Assembly (NCBI GenBank): GCA_007922195.1
Contig: ML682038.1
Location: 4,906,141-4,970,140 of the forward strand
Source: Podocnemis expansa
Taxonomy: Eukaryota; Chordata; Testudines; Podocnemididae
Length of the DNA stretch: 64,000 nt
Direction of reading: 5' to 3'
Part shown: piece by piece, positions 46,501 through 55,854 of the stretch
Position numbering within the stretch: position 1 is the stretch's first letter
Layout of the letters: the number at the start of each line of letters is the position of its first letter
Position numbers and translations under genes: made by a program
The notes under the pieces: model-generated
Seen by the model: only the letters and a program-made list of their open reading frames with translations
Told to the model about the DNA's origin: nothing
Database searches by the model: none

Positions 46501-46803
46501 GCAATTTGAAGTTTCAAAGAGGCAGCCGTGCTAGTCTAGTTCAGCAAAACAAACAAGGACTCCTGTGGCACTTAAAGGCTAATGAATTTATTTATTGCAT
46601 AAGCTTTCATAGGAGAAAATCCTACTTCGTCAGACACTTTGAAGATGGGCGAACTTTCAGAATGGACCCCATTCTGTAAGCTTCCCCCATCTTCAAAGCG
46701 TTGGATGAAGTGGGATTTTCTCCCACAAATACTCATGTGATAAAAAAAAATTTGTTAGTCTTTAAGTGCCAGAGGCCTCCTTGTTTGTTCTGCAGTTTGA
46801 AGT
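46501..46803 (+). mobile_element. Foldback element F3 (most complete copy)
   Basis: The element spans 46513-46791. It has the left arm TTCAAAGAGGCAGCCGTGCTAGTCTAG.. to ..GTCAGACAC, a central spacer (TTTGAAGATGGGCGAAC..CCCCCATCTTCAAAG, itself an inverted repeat), and the inverted right arm to CCTTGTTTGTTCT. Flanks GCAATTTGAAGT (46501-46512) and GCAGTTTGAAGT (46792-46803) match at 11 of 12. It serves as the empty-site reference for F1. Confidence 0.85.
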
Positions 46804-46869
46804 CAAGCAAACCACTTTTACACAGATAAGGAGATTGAAAGATAGCATTCTATGACAACGACTTAACTC

Positions 46870-47792
46870 TAAGGCTATGTGTATACTAGAGAGTTCTGCC
46901 AGCAAAAGTCCACACAGCATCCTTGGGTTGATGGAGTGTGTCCTCATTAGAACAAATTCCACCCACCTAAGTAACAGTGTGGGGGAGCTGAGAGCTCTCT
47001 GGTTCTTCTCCCCCTTGCTGAGGTCCCAGACACTGAGCCTGGGACTTTCGAGGTCCACAGCAGCACTGGGGCCAGGAGAGCCACCAGGGCTCCCATGGGC
47101 TCCCGGTGGCAGCCTCCAGGGCTCACCAGGGTCCTGGTGGCAACTCAAAGCAGCCACCCAGGGCTTGCAACCCTTGTAGCTGCCCCCTCCCCCACCACTC
47201 TGGACTCAGGTGACCCCCAGGAGGCTGAAGCCCTGCTGCTGCAGCAGTTGCCCCCCACCATCGGGGATAGGAGAGCTCCGGTGGCTAGAGCTGGGGACCC
47301 CGCTTTACTTGTCAGTTTCAAAACTGACAAGTATGACAGGTCTCCATTACTCCAAGGAGACAAAGTGCCTATACTAGCAAGGCATCCTGTGGCACTTTTA
47401 GAGACTAACAGATATGTTTATTGCATGAGATTTTAGGAGGAAAAAAACATTTGAAGATGGAGAACTTATAGCATCTGACAAAGTGGGATTTTCTCCCATG
47501 AAAGCTCACACAGTAAATAAATTTATTAGTCTTTAAAAGTGCCACAAGACTCCTTGTTTGTTTTGCTCAGCTAGACTGGCACGGCTGACCCTTTGAAAGT
47601 GTCTACACTGACACTGTGCCACTTTAGTTTTGCTGACAAAAGGTCAATGCTGCTTGTTCAGGTGGTTTTATCTGGTTCGCAAAACAGGGCAGTTTTGTCA
47701 ACAAAGAGGGAAATGTAGTGTGTACACCAGGACTGTTTTATAGACAAAAGCTGACTTCCATTGAGAAATTTCCTAGTGTAGACAAGGCCTAA
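46870..47792. mobile_element. Harbinger-like MITE M9, GC-rich core, holds F5
   Basis: The element spans 46873-47789. Ends are GGCTATGTGTATACTAG and CTAGTGTAGACAAGGCC, with the 3-bp duplication TAA (46870-46872 and 47790-47792). The terminal segments contain GTTCTGCCAGCAAAAG and TTTTGTCAACAAAG words. The core (46990-47330) is GC-rich and different from all other MITEs here. A foldback element occupies 47376-47597. No transposase is visible. Confidence 0.78.
47364..47609 (-). mobile_element. Foldback element F5 inside M9
   Basis: The element spans 47376-47597. The arms are inverted copies and the full terminal segment (CAGCTAGACTGGCACGGCTGACCCTTTGAA) is at the right, so orientation is minus. 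Flanks AGTGCCTATACT (47364-47375) and AGTGTCTACACT (47598-47609) match at 10 of 12, both differences being C/T. The spacer is shortened (CATTTGAAGATGG). Confidence 0.8.
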
Positions 47793-48267
47793 TAGGTGAC
47801 TTTCTGAGATCCTACTTTATTACTTGTCTGATACGTTAGGGATACATCACTGAATGTCTTGTTACTAATCAGATTGAAGGTAGCATATCATAGCACTTCA
47901 CTCATTTTGAATATTCATTTTTAGATGAATCTCTGCTGTTTGATGAGTTTCTCTAATATTAAATCCCTTTCACAAACTGTATTCTGCTGACAGACTGGAG
48001 CTTCCTGATCCCAAACATTTCATTTTATTTGTATAATGGCAACTAAGTTCTGCTGTACGCGCATTGTATAAAATTGCTAATAGACAGAGGACTACTACTT
48101 TAGTAGTGGATTTGTCCAGCACTGGTTTCTTGTTTGAGTTTGAGCTCACAATCTCATCACCAGTTTATAAGACTAAAAGGAACAACAACACTGGAAATAG
48201 CTAGAGGACTCCCTGGGAGAGGTTACACTTGGGCAGAATACCCAAACAGAAGGCACCAGCAGCAGCC

Positions 48268-48470
48268 CTATGGAACAGTAGTTTTCAAACTTTTTTTCTC
48301 AGGACCCAGTTTAAAAAAAATCATTTATGCTTGTGACCCAGCAATTGCTTCTTTTAGCAATTCATTCCAGCCTTTTGGTGGTGGCAGCAGGGACATCACA
48401 ACAAAGTACTTGAGAGTCTGCAACCCAGTATTGGGTCGCAACCCTTAGTTTGAAAACCACTGCTGTAGAA
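48268..48470. mobile_element. Short Charlie-like hAT H10
   Basis: The element spans 48276-48462. Ends CAGTAGTTTTCAAACTTTTT and AGTTTGAAAACCACTG are inverted. Flanks CTATGGAA (48268-48275) and CTGTAGAA (48463-48470) match at 6 of 8. It is 187 bp and contains GACCCA and GTCGCAACCC words typical of Charlie-type MITEs. Confidence 0.8.
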
Positions 48471-48730
48471 CAGTTAAAGTCCACATGAAACTGTTCACTA
48501 CTCCCTGCTGCCAATGAATTGCTGCAGCTAGTGGTTCTGGAAGGAGTGACATATACAAAATAGGCATTTTTGCAAAGCAATGTGATGCATGATCAAGGAA
48601 CCATAAAACAGCCAGAGCTGAAACCAGGCCAAAGAGCAAGCAGGAAGCCATTTCCAACTAAGAGAGATGAAAAGTAGAGACAGAGCAGCTGCTTAAAACA
48701 GGTAGCTTGATATGTATATGCAGATAGAGG

Positions 48731-48952
48731 GATATATCTATTCCAAAAAGGTAGCCATGTTAGTCCAGTTCAGCAAAACAAGCAAAGAGCCTGTGGCACT
48801 TAAAAGACTAAAAAAATTATTTATTGCATGAGCTTTTGAGGGAGAAAATCCCACTTGATCAAACGCTTGTTCTTCCACAAAAGCTCATGTGATAAATAAA
48901 TTTGTTAGTCTTTAAGTGCCACAGGACTTCTTGCTTGTTTAGATATACCTAT
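48731..48952 (+). mobile_element. Foldback element F6, spacer nearly lost
   Basis: The element spans 48742-48941. The left arm CCAAAAAGGTAGCCATG.. to ..CCCACTTGATCAAACGC is followed directly by the inverted arm TTCTTCCACAAAAGCTCATG.. to CTTGCTTGTTT. Flanks GATATATCTAT (48731-48741) and GATATACCTAT (48942-48952) match at 10 of 11. Confidence 0.82.
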
Positions 48953-49141
48953 GTCACAGGAAATTTCTCAGAAATACAAATCAATAAATAAATAAAAATA
49001 AAAACCAAACCCAAAAATGAGCAATTATACTGGAGGAAGAAAAATAGCTCCTACTGTCACTGAACCAACTGCTTATTTTAATTCTAAGTCAATGGACAAA
49101 TTGAGATGTAACATCGAAGTACTCCAGCAAAAATCTTTCTC

Positions 49142-49193
49142 TGTGCACGTGCGCACATGTGTGTACGCATGCACACACACGCACGCGCGTGTG
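49142..49193. repeat. 52-bp perfect purine/pyrimidine alternation
   Basis: Every base from 49142 to 49193 alternates pyrimidine and purine, with mixed TG, CA, CG and TA steps, a pattern favourable to left-handed Z-DNA. A (GA)n run continues to about 49205. Confidence 0.88.
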
Positions 49194-49570
49194 AGAGAGA
49201 GAGAGACACCAAAAAGATTTCAAAGCTGGGGATAAATGAATACAAATTAGGCATACATCATAAGGTCAATTTAGGAATTATTTTAATGTCCCTGTAAATG
49301 TGTTTTGTCTAACTTCTTTTCCATCTCCTGATAGCAGGGATCGGGAAGGGAGCTAACATTTTATGCAAGGATAGGTGAACTTAACTCCCATTAGTAAAAG
49401 TGGAAGGCAGATGGTGGTGTGTATTTTGGAAATAGACATCTTAAGCCAAAACCAGCCAATCATCTTCAGTCCCACTGAGAAGAGGAGAGAGGGGGCACAT
49501 TTTGAAAGACGAGAATTTTTCTTGAGTTTGGACAAGATGGTATCTTTGGCTGTGTTCACACATCTTGTCA

Positions 49571-49677
49571 GTTTCCAAAGGGATAGCCGTGTTAGTCTAG
49601 TCCAGTAAAAAAACAACAAGCAGTTGTGTGGCACTTTAAGACTAACAGATTTATTTTTTGCATGAGCTTTCGTGGGA
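49571..49677 (+). mobile_element. Foldback element F7, left arm only
   Basis: TTTCCAAAGGGATAGCCGTG.. to ..GCATGAGCTTTCGTGGGA is nearly the same as the left arm of F2 (972-1078). The right arm must lie in the gap. The left target duplication cannot be confirmed because the right flank is missing. Confidence 0.8.
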
Positions 49678-50077
49678 NNNNNNNNNNNNNNNNNNNNNNN
49701 NNNNNNNNNNNNNNNNNNNNNNNNNNNNNNNNNNNNNNNNNNNNNNNNNNNNNNNNNNNNNNNNNNNNNNNNNNNNNNNNNNNNNNNNNNNNNNNNNNNN
49801 NNNNNNNNNNNNNNNNNNNNNNNNNNNNNNNNNNNNNNNNNNNNNNNNNNNNNNNNNNNNNNNNNNNNNNNNNNNNNNNNNNNNNNNNNNNNNNNNNNNN
49901 NNNNNNNNNNNNNNNNNNNNNNNNNNNNNNNNNNNNNNNNNNNNNNNNNNNNNNNNNNNNNNNNNNNNNNNNNNNNNNNNNNNNNNNNNNNNNNNNNNNN
50001 NNNNNNNNNNNNNNNNNNNNNNNNNNNNNNNNNNNNNNNNNNNNNNNNNNNNNNNNNNNNNNNNNNNNNNNNNNNNN
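49678..50077. other. Assembly gap, 400 N
   Basis: Exactly 400 N. It begins in the middle of a foldback element and ends inside the host MITE. Frames that run through it contain X residues and are meaningless. Confidence 0.99.
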
Positions 50078-50297
50078 TGGGGACGAAACAATGCCGTCCG
50101 AACATGTTTCAACACAACAGTGACTTGTTTCGAAATAACTGTTGCCTGAAACTGCTATTTCGCTTTGAGTTTTTTCCTTACTTCGAATTAACAAACTGTT
50201 AATTCGAATTGTTATTTTGAAATAAGGCGTTATTTTGATACAAGTTGTTTCGACATAACTTGTATCGAAATAATGCCTGTGTGTGAACACAGCCTTT

Positions 50298-51060
50298 CAG
50301 CTTTTGCTGAGACAAAAGCATCCAGGTAGGAAAAAAAATGCTATCAGTCTTAAATATTTCCTTTCCAAAACTACACGTTGTACCAGATTGAGTCAACAAG
50401 GAGGACTGGAGAGAGTGAGAAGCAAGGTATGTGCATGCATGCATGTAGAGAAACACGATCAATATAAAAGTAAGGAAAACATGCATGGGGTGTACATACC
50501 AGCTGCTTTGCACTACTGTGGTGATTCAGAGCAGCTATGAACCCAACTTAACTGGTTAGTAATCCATGACTGCTCTGTGCTGCTCCTAAATTAAAATTAA
50601 AAAGTAATGTAAGGCTGGTAGTACATACCTACGAAACACTGGAAATATTATATGGTAACATATTATTTGAGTTTCTTGTTTACCATGCCTGTGAGAAAAT
50701 TGTAATTAAAAAAACAGGAAATTCCCGGATAAAATTTTTATGGAAATAGAGTTAAATTTGAGAGGATAGATTACTGTAATTTACAGCAATTTAAACTACA
50801 GGGTATGATAATTGTATTATAGGGATGGTGTAATTCCAAAATCAAGTGCTACCAACCTATGAAACTCAGAATTATGGTTATTCTTAATAGAAATTCAAAC
50901 ATATTAATGCACAGTTAGGGAATTCAGACAATCTTAACTCTTCTTTTAATGACACTGTGATGCTTTAAAAATAAAAAGAGGAAAAATGAATTGTGTCTTT
51001 AAAAAGTCGAACCTACCTTGGTGTCAGAAAAAATAAAGTAGCTTTGAGTTGGGGGTCTGC
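50298..51060. other. AT-rich sequence with no recognised gene
   Basis: A short GCATGCATGCATG run lies at about 50432-50446. Nothing else is recognised. Confidence 0.4.
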
Positions 51061-51062
51061 TT

Positions 51063-51130
51063 TAAGCAGGGGGATGGACTAGCTGATCTTCCAATGTCCC
51101 TTCCAGCTTAATCTTCTATGATTGTATGAA
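51063..51130 (+). mobile_element. CR1 3'-end fragment
   Basis: TAAGCAGGGGGATGGACTAGCTGATC continues to TGTCCCTTCCAGCTTAATCTTCTATGATTGTATG. This is a diverged CR1-type 3' terminus of under 70 bp. Confidence 0.7.
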
Positions 51131-52168
51131 TTACACAACAATGAGAGAGCTATTTAAATGTAAATAAATAGTAACAATCACAAGAATGAAATGCCTGCAA
51201 GCTTATGGAAACCCTTTTAAAACACCATATTAAATGCTCAAATTAAATGTATACCTGAAATTAAAACAAAACAAAACTATAAAAGGACCCAAAAATTTCC
51301 ACCCTGACTAAACAACATCATAAATGAGGAGGTTAGAGGCAAAAAGCATCCTTTAAAAATTGGAAGTCAAATCCCACTGAGGAAAATAGAAAAGAACATA
51401 AACTCTGGCAAGTCAAGTGTAAAGCTATAATTAGCCAAAATGGATTCTGAAGTGCAATTAGCAAAAGAGATCTGTTGGGCAGGATTCCCTGGGAGGCAAA
51501 GGAGAGGGAAAGGAGTCCAAGATAGCTGGCTTTATTTTAAAGAAATCTCATGGAGTGTGCAGGACCAAAGTGTCCCAGTGTTCAGAAAGAATAGGAAACA
51601 CGGCAGGCAACAAGCTTGGATTAACGAAGATGTCTTTGGTGAATTTATAGAAAAAGGAAGCTTATGAAAGTGCAAGCTTGATCAGATGATTAGAGCTGGG
51701 TTTACAAATACTGCTCAAGCATGCAGGATTGAAATCACAAAGGCTAAAGCACAGTTAGAATTGTAGCTAGTGAGGGATGTAAAGGGTAACAAGAAGGGTT
51801 TCTACAGATATGTTAGTAAAAAGAAGAAGGTCAGGGAAAGTGTGGTCCCCTTACAGAATGGTGCAGGTAACATAGTGGCAGATGATGTGGAAAAAGCTGA
51901 AGTACTTAATGGTTTTATTTGCCTCTTTCTTCACAAACAAAGTCAGCTGCCAGATTACTGCACAGGGCAGCACAGAATGGGGAGGTAATGAGCAACCCTC
52001 AGTAATGAAAAAACATGCTCAGGACTATTTAGAAAGGCTGGGCATGCACAAGTCCATGCGATCAGACACAGTGCATCCAAGAGTGCCGACGAAGTTGGCT
52101 GATGTGATTACAGGAACCACTGGCCATTATCTTTGAAAACTCGTAGTCATAAAAAAAGTCTGAGGTAA

Positions 52169-52528
52169 TTGGAAAAAGGTGAATATCATGACCATCTTCA
52201 AAAAAGAAAAAAACAAAGATTCAGGGAACTACAAACCACTCAGCTTCACTCAGTCCCTAGAAAAATCATAAAGCAGGTCCTCAAGGAATCCATTTTCAGG
52301 AACTTGGAAGACAGGAAGGTGATCAGGAACAGTCAGGATGGATTCACCCAGGGCAAGTCACAGGTAATGGACCTGATTGCCTTCTATGAGGAGATGACTG
52401 GCCCCGTGGGTATGGAGAAAGTGGTGGACATGATATACCTTGACTTTAGGAAAGCTTTTGATATGGTCTTCTGCAGTATTCTTAGAAGGAAATTAAAGAA
52501 ATATGGGTTGAATGAATGGATTATATGA
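52169..52528 (+). pseudogene. CR1 ORF2 RT fragment
   Basis: This 119-codon frame starts out of register and becomes recognisable RT sequence from about residue 25: a KIIKQVLKESIFRNLEDRKVI block, then FTQGKSQVMDLIAFYEEMTG, then VVDMIYLDFRKAFD, and the end KKYGLNEWII. The catalytic motif A Asp is present. The downstream SGVPQGS block follows after a stop in altered form (SEVPQELPVLFN). Inactive retrotransposon relic. Confidence 0.8.
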
Positions 52529-52696
52529 TGAACAAAAAGCTGGCTAGATCACTGGACTCAATGGGTAGTGATCAATGTTTAAATGTTTAATTAGCAGCCA
52601 GTAACAAGTGAAGTGCCTCAGGAGTTGCCAGTTTTGTTCAACATCTTCATTAATGATCTGGCGGATGAGGTGGATTGCATCCTCGGTAAGTTTGCA

Positions 52697-53032
52697 GATG
52701 ACACCAGGGCTAGCCTAAGCTTTTTTGCCGCCCAAAGTGAAGTAATTTTGGTGCCCCACACTCCAGCAAAGCAGCGCCACTGCTGGACTTGACTGAGGCT
52801 TTGCCCTGGGTGCTGTGTAGTGGCTCCATTTCACCACTTATTGAGGGGGGGGTGTCCATTTGGAGCTGCTTCCTACAGCACATTCCAGGTACCAAAATTC
52901 CTAGTACCAGTGCTGCCGGCTGTGGGCGGGGAGCAGAACAGCCTAAGCCCAGCCCTTGGTGCCCCCTAACTGTTGGCACCCGAGGCAACCACCTAGGTCA
53001 CCTTTTTGGTCAGGACCGGCTCTGGATGACAC
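52697..53032. mobile_element. hAT element H11 inside CR1 RT
   Basis: The element spans 52705-53024. Ends CAGGGCTAGCCTAAGC and GGACCGGCTCTG are inverted, flanked by the perfect 8-bp duplication GATGACAC (52697-52704 and 53025-53032). It is 320 bp, with GCCGCCCAAAG and TTGGTGCCC words that link it to the GGCTC-ended hAT group (compare 29825). It interrupts the CR1 just after the FADD-coding stretch. Confidence 0.92.
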
Positions 53033-53582
53033 TAAACTAAGGGGTGTGGCAGATACACTATAGAATAGGGACTGGATACAGAGTGACTTAGACAAATTAG
53101 AGAATTGGGCCAAAAGAAATCTGATCGGGATCAACAAGGACATGTGAAGAGTCTTGTACCCATTCACTGCTACAGACTGGTGACTGACTGACTATAGAGC
53201 ATTTCAGCAGAAAAGGACCTAGAGGTTACAGTGGATGAGAATCTGGGTATGAGTCAACAGTATTCTCTTATTGCCAAGAAGACTAATGGCATATTGGGCT
53301 GCATTAGTAAAAGCATTGTCAGCAGACTGACGAAAGTTATTATTCTCTTCTATTTGGCATTGGTGAGGCCTCATTTGAAATACTGTGTCCAGTTTTTTCG
53401 TTTCACTACAGAAAGGATATGGAAAAATTGGAAGTCCAGCAAAGAGCAATGAAAATGATTAGAGGGCTGGAGCACATGCCTTATGAGGAGAGACTGAGAG
53501 AACTAGGTGTGTTTATCTGCAGCAGAGAAGAATAAGGAGGGAATTTGATAGCAGCCTTTAATTACTTGACCGGGGGATAGTT

Positions 53583-54536
53583 AATGTGCCATCAATTTTT
53601 TAAAAGATCCCAGAGGTGATACTGGCAGTTGTAGACCAGTAAGCTAAACTGCAGTACTAGGCAAATTGGTTGAAGCTATAGTAAAGAACATTAATAACAG
53701 AAATGTATATGAGTATGATTTGTTGAGGAAGAGTCAAAATGGTTTTTGCAGATGAAAAATCATGCTTCACTAATCTAGTAGAATTCTCTGAGAGGGTCAA
53801 CAAATATGGACAAGGATGATCCATGGTATACCCCCCACTTGAATACTAATTGTAGGTCTGGTCATTCCAACTCAAAAAACATATATTAGAATTGGAAAAA
53901 GTAAAGAGAAAGACAAAAAATGATCAAGTTATGGAACAAATTACATATATGGAAATGTTAAAAAGACTGGGACTGTTTATCTTGGAAAAGTGACAGCTGA
54001 GGAGAATATGACAGAGGGCTATAAAATCACAAATGGTATGGAAAAAAAGCCAACAAGGAAGTGTTATTTACACCATCACATAACCAAAATAAACAAACAA
54101 ACAAACCCAAAAACAAATAAACAAACAAGCAAACAAAAATGGGAGTCACCCAGTCAAATTAACAGGCAGCTAGTTTAAAACAAACAAAGGAAATATTTCT
54201 TAACATACTCAAAAGTGAACCTGTGGAACTCATTGGCAGAGGATGTTATGAAGACCAAATCTATAAAAGGGTCCAAAAAAGAATTATGTAAGATCATGGA
54301 GGATAGGTCCATCAATGGCTATTAGCCAAGATAGTCAGGGATGTAAAACCTGTGCTCTGGGTATCCCCAGGTCTCTCGCTGCCAGAAGCTGGAACTGAAT
54401 GACTAGTGATGGATCAGTTGATAATTGCACAGTTCTGGTCATTCCCCTTGAAGCACATGGTGCTAGCAACTATTGAAAGACAGGATATTGGACTAGATGG
54501 ACCATTTGTCTGTACCAGTATGATCATTCCTGTGTT
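53583..54536 (+). mobile_element. CR1/L3-like LINE, internally deleted, old
   Basis: An RT start-like segment (AAGATCCCAGAGGTGATACTGG..AAGCTAAACTGCAGTACTAGGC) is followed from about 53850 by a C-terminal and 3' UTR segment: GGACTGTTTATCTTGGAAAAG, later CTTGTGGAACTCATTGGC-like text at 54220, and the end GACAGGATATTGGACTAGATGGACCA..CAGTATGATCATTCCTG. Between them much of the RT is missing. It belongs to the older subfamily seen on the minus strand at 38416-40020. Confidence 0.75.
54085..54140 (+). repeat. AAAC-rich microsatellite
   Basis: Repeated AAAC/AAACA units interrupt the CR1/L3-like copy. Confidence 0.75.
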
Positions 54537-54539
54537 AGG

Positions 54540-55090
54540 TAAAGCAAGGCCTGAAAATTTGCCTGACAAGTACCAATTTGCATCCACAGTGCATGCTCTG
54601 GCTATTAATATGTAGCAATTCCATTCAATATAACACAAGTAATATTATTAAATACTGTTTTGCAGCCAAAATGACCTCCTTCTGTTGAAATTTTATGTAC
54701 GTGAACTGTGAGTAATCTTCATTGTTAATTTCCTGCTTACAAAATTAAATCCTGTGCATTCAAATCAGAGTATAGGAACCAGAAGTTGATACCATTTGAC
54801 TCAATCAGCAACAGCTTAATGACATGTAGCCTCTCAGTGACTCCACTGTACCAGATCCAGGCAATAAATTAGCAAATAGTTCTACTTAAGTAACATTTAA
54901 TAAGTTAGTTAAAGCCATAGGAATAACAGATGAGGAAGCTGAATAAATACACCTCTGTATTCAAAATATTATACAATAAATATCAATGTCTAAAAGTAAA
55001 TGAATCTCATCATCTCTGTTTTTAACTTTGCTTTGAGAACAGGGGAAAACTCCACTGCATAATGTTTTTCCATTTCTTAAAAATTGGCCA
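54540..55090. other. Sequence with no recognised gene
   Basis: AT-rich separation between two CR1 copies; no recognised feature. Confidence 0.4.
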
Positions 55091-55129
55091 TTTCTGGGTG
55101 GAAGGTGGGGAGCCTGTATCTAAGACATT

Positions 55130-55522
55130 ATGGAGGGATTGTCAAGAATCATTCGGCCCTCTGAATACTACCCCATTGTAGTCATCCATGTGGGCACTAA
55201 TGATACTGTGAGATATGACCCTTGGCAGATCAAAAGTGATTACAGGGCTCTGGGAACACGGGTGAAGGAGTTTGGTGTGCGGGTGGTGTTCTCTTTGATC
55301 CTTCCAGTCAAGGGTAGGGGACTGAGCAGAGACAGATATATCTTGGAGGTGAATACCTGGCTGCAAAGACAGTGTTACCGGGAGCGCTTTGGCTTCCTCA
55401 ACCATGACATGCTGTTCCAGGAGGAAAGACTGCTAGGCAGAGATGGACTCCACCTATCGAGGAAGAGGAAGAGCATATTTGGACGTAGACTGGCTAACCT
55501 AGTGAGGAGGGCTTTAAACTAG
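55130..55522 (+). CDS. CR1 ORF1 C-terminal part (SGNH esterase-like)
   Basis: The 130-residue frame matches the esterase-like domain of CR1 ORF1. HVGTND (20-25) is the conserved SGNH block with its Asn, and DGLHLS (105-110) carries the Asp and His of the catalytic set. The segment ends LANLVRRALN before a TAG stop, the usual ORF1 end. The N-terminal part with the nucleophile Ser block is missing through truncation, so no active enzyme is expected. The methionine at 55130 is internal to the original ORF. It is part of a dead retrotransposon. Confidence 0.8.
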   Translation: MEGLSRIIRPSEYYPIVVIHVGTNDTVRYDPWQIKSDYRALGTRVKEFGVRVVFSLILPVKGRGLSRDRYILEVNTWLQRQCYRERFGFLNHDMLFQEERLLGRDGLHLSRKRKSIFGRRLANLVRRALN

Positions 55523-55524
55523 GT

Positions 55525-55854
55525 TTGAAGGGGGAAGGAGACCAAAGCCCACAGGTAAGTGATAATCTGGTTTTGTGGACAGAAAGCTGGCTAGATCATT
55601 GGCCTCAATGGATAGGGATCAATGGCTCAATGTCTAGCTGGCAACCAGTAACTAGTGGAGTGCCCCTGGGGTTGGGTATGTTCAACATCTTCATTAATGA
55701 TCTGGATGATAGGATAGTCTGCATGCTCAGTAAATTCACCGACAACACCAATCTGTGGGGAATGGTAAACACACTGGAGGGTAGGCATAGGATTCAGAGA
55801 GACCTAGACAAATTGGAGTCTTGGGACAGAAGAAAAGTCATGAGTTTCAACTAG
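55525..55854 (+). pseudogene. CR1 RT fragment after internal deletion
   Basis: The frame reads [43 protein letters not shown], then SKFTDNTNLWGMVNTLEGRHRIQRDLDKLESW. It aligns block by block with residues 48-130 of the RT at 18566-19675. A short deletion removes the VLGPVL part, and FADD has become FTDN. The first 20 or so codons are non-RT sequence from the ORF1 3' side. Confidence 0.8.

Larger units (their letters stand above)
49548..50294. mobile_element. Harbinger-like MITE M10, gapped, holds F7
   Basis: Ends GGCTGTGTTCACAC and GTGTGTGAACACAGCC are perfect inverted repeats with the 3-bp duplication TTT (49545-49547 and 50295-50297). The right half matches M7. A foldback element begins at about 49571 and runs into the assembly gap. 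The right half retains many TTTCGAAAT words. Confidence 0.83.
51290..53580 (+). mobile_element. CR1 LINE, decayed, split by a hAT
   Basis: The copy covers CR1 ORF2 from the linker after the endonuclease to near the end of the RT region. Visible blocks: YLERLGMHKSMRSDTVHPRVPTKLADVI near 52030-52115, NSQDGFTQGKSQVMDLIAFYEEMTG, and IYLDFRKAFDMVF with the motif A Asp kept (52430-52470). Then come [25 protein letters not shown] (about 52630-52703) and, after the hAT, MDENLGMSQQYSLIAKKTNGILGCISKSIVSR and LVRPHLKYCVQFF (53231-53400). Frames change and stops occur throughout. Confidence 0.88.

Noticed and set aside
49353..50290. Open frames of 150-250 codons
   Set aside because: They run through the 400-N gap and consist mostly of undetermined residues.
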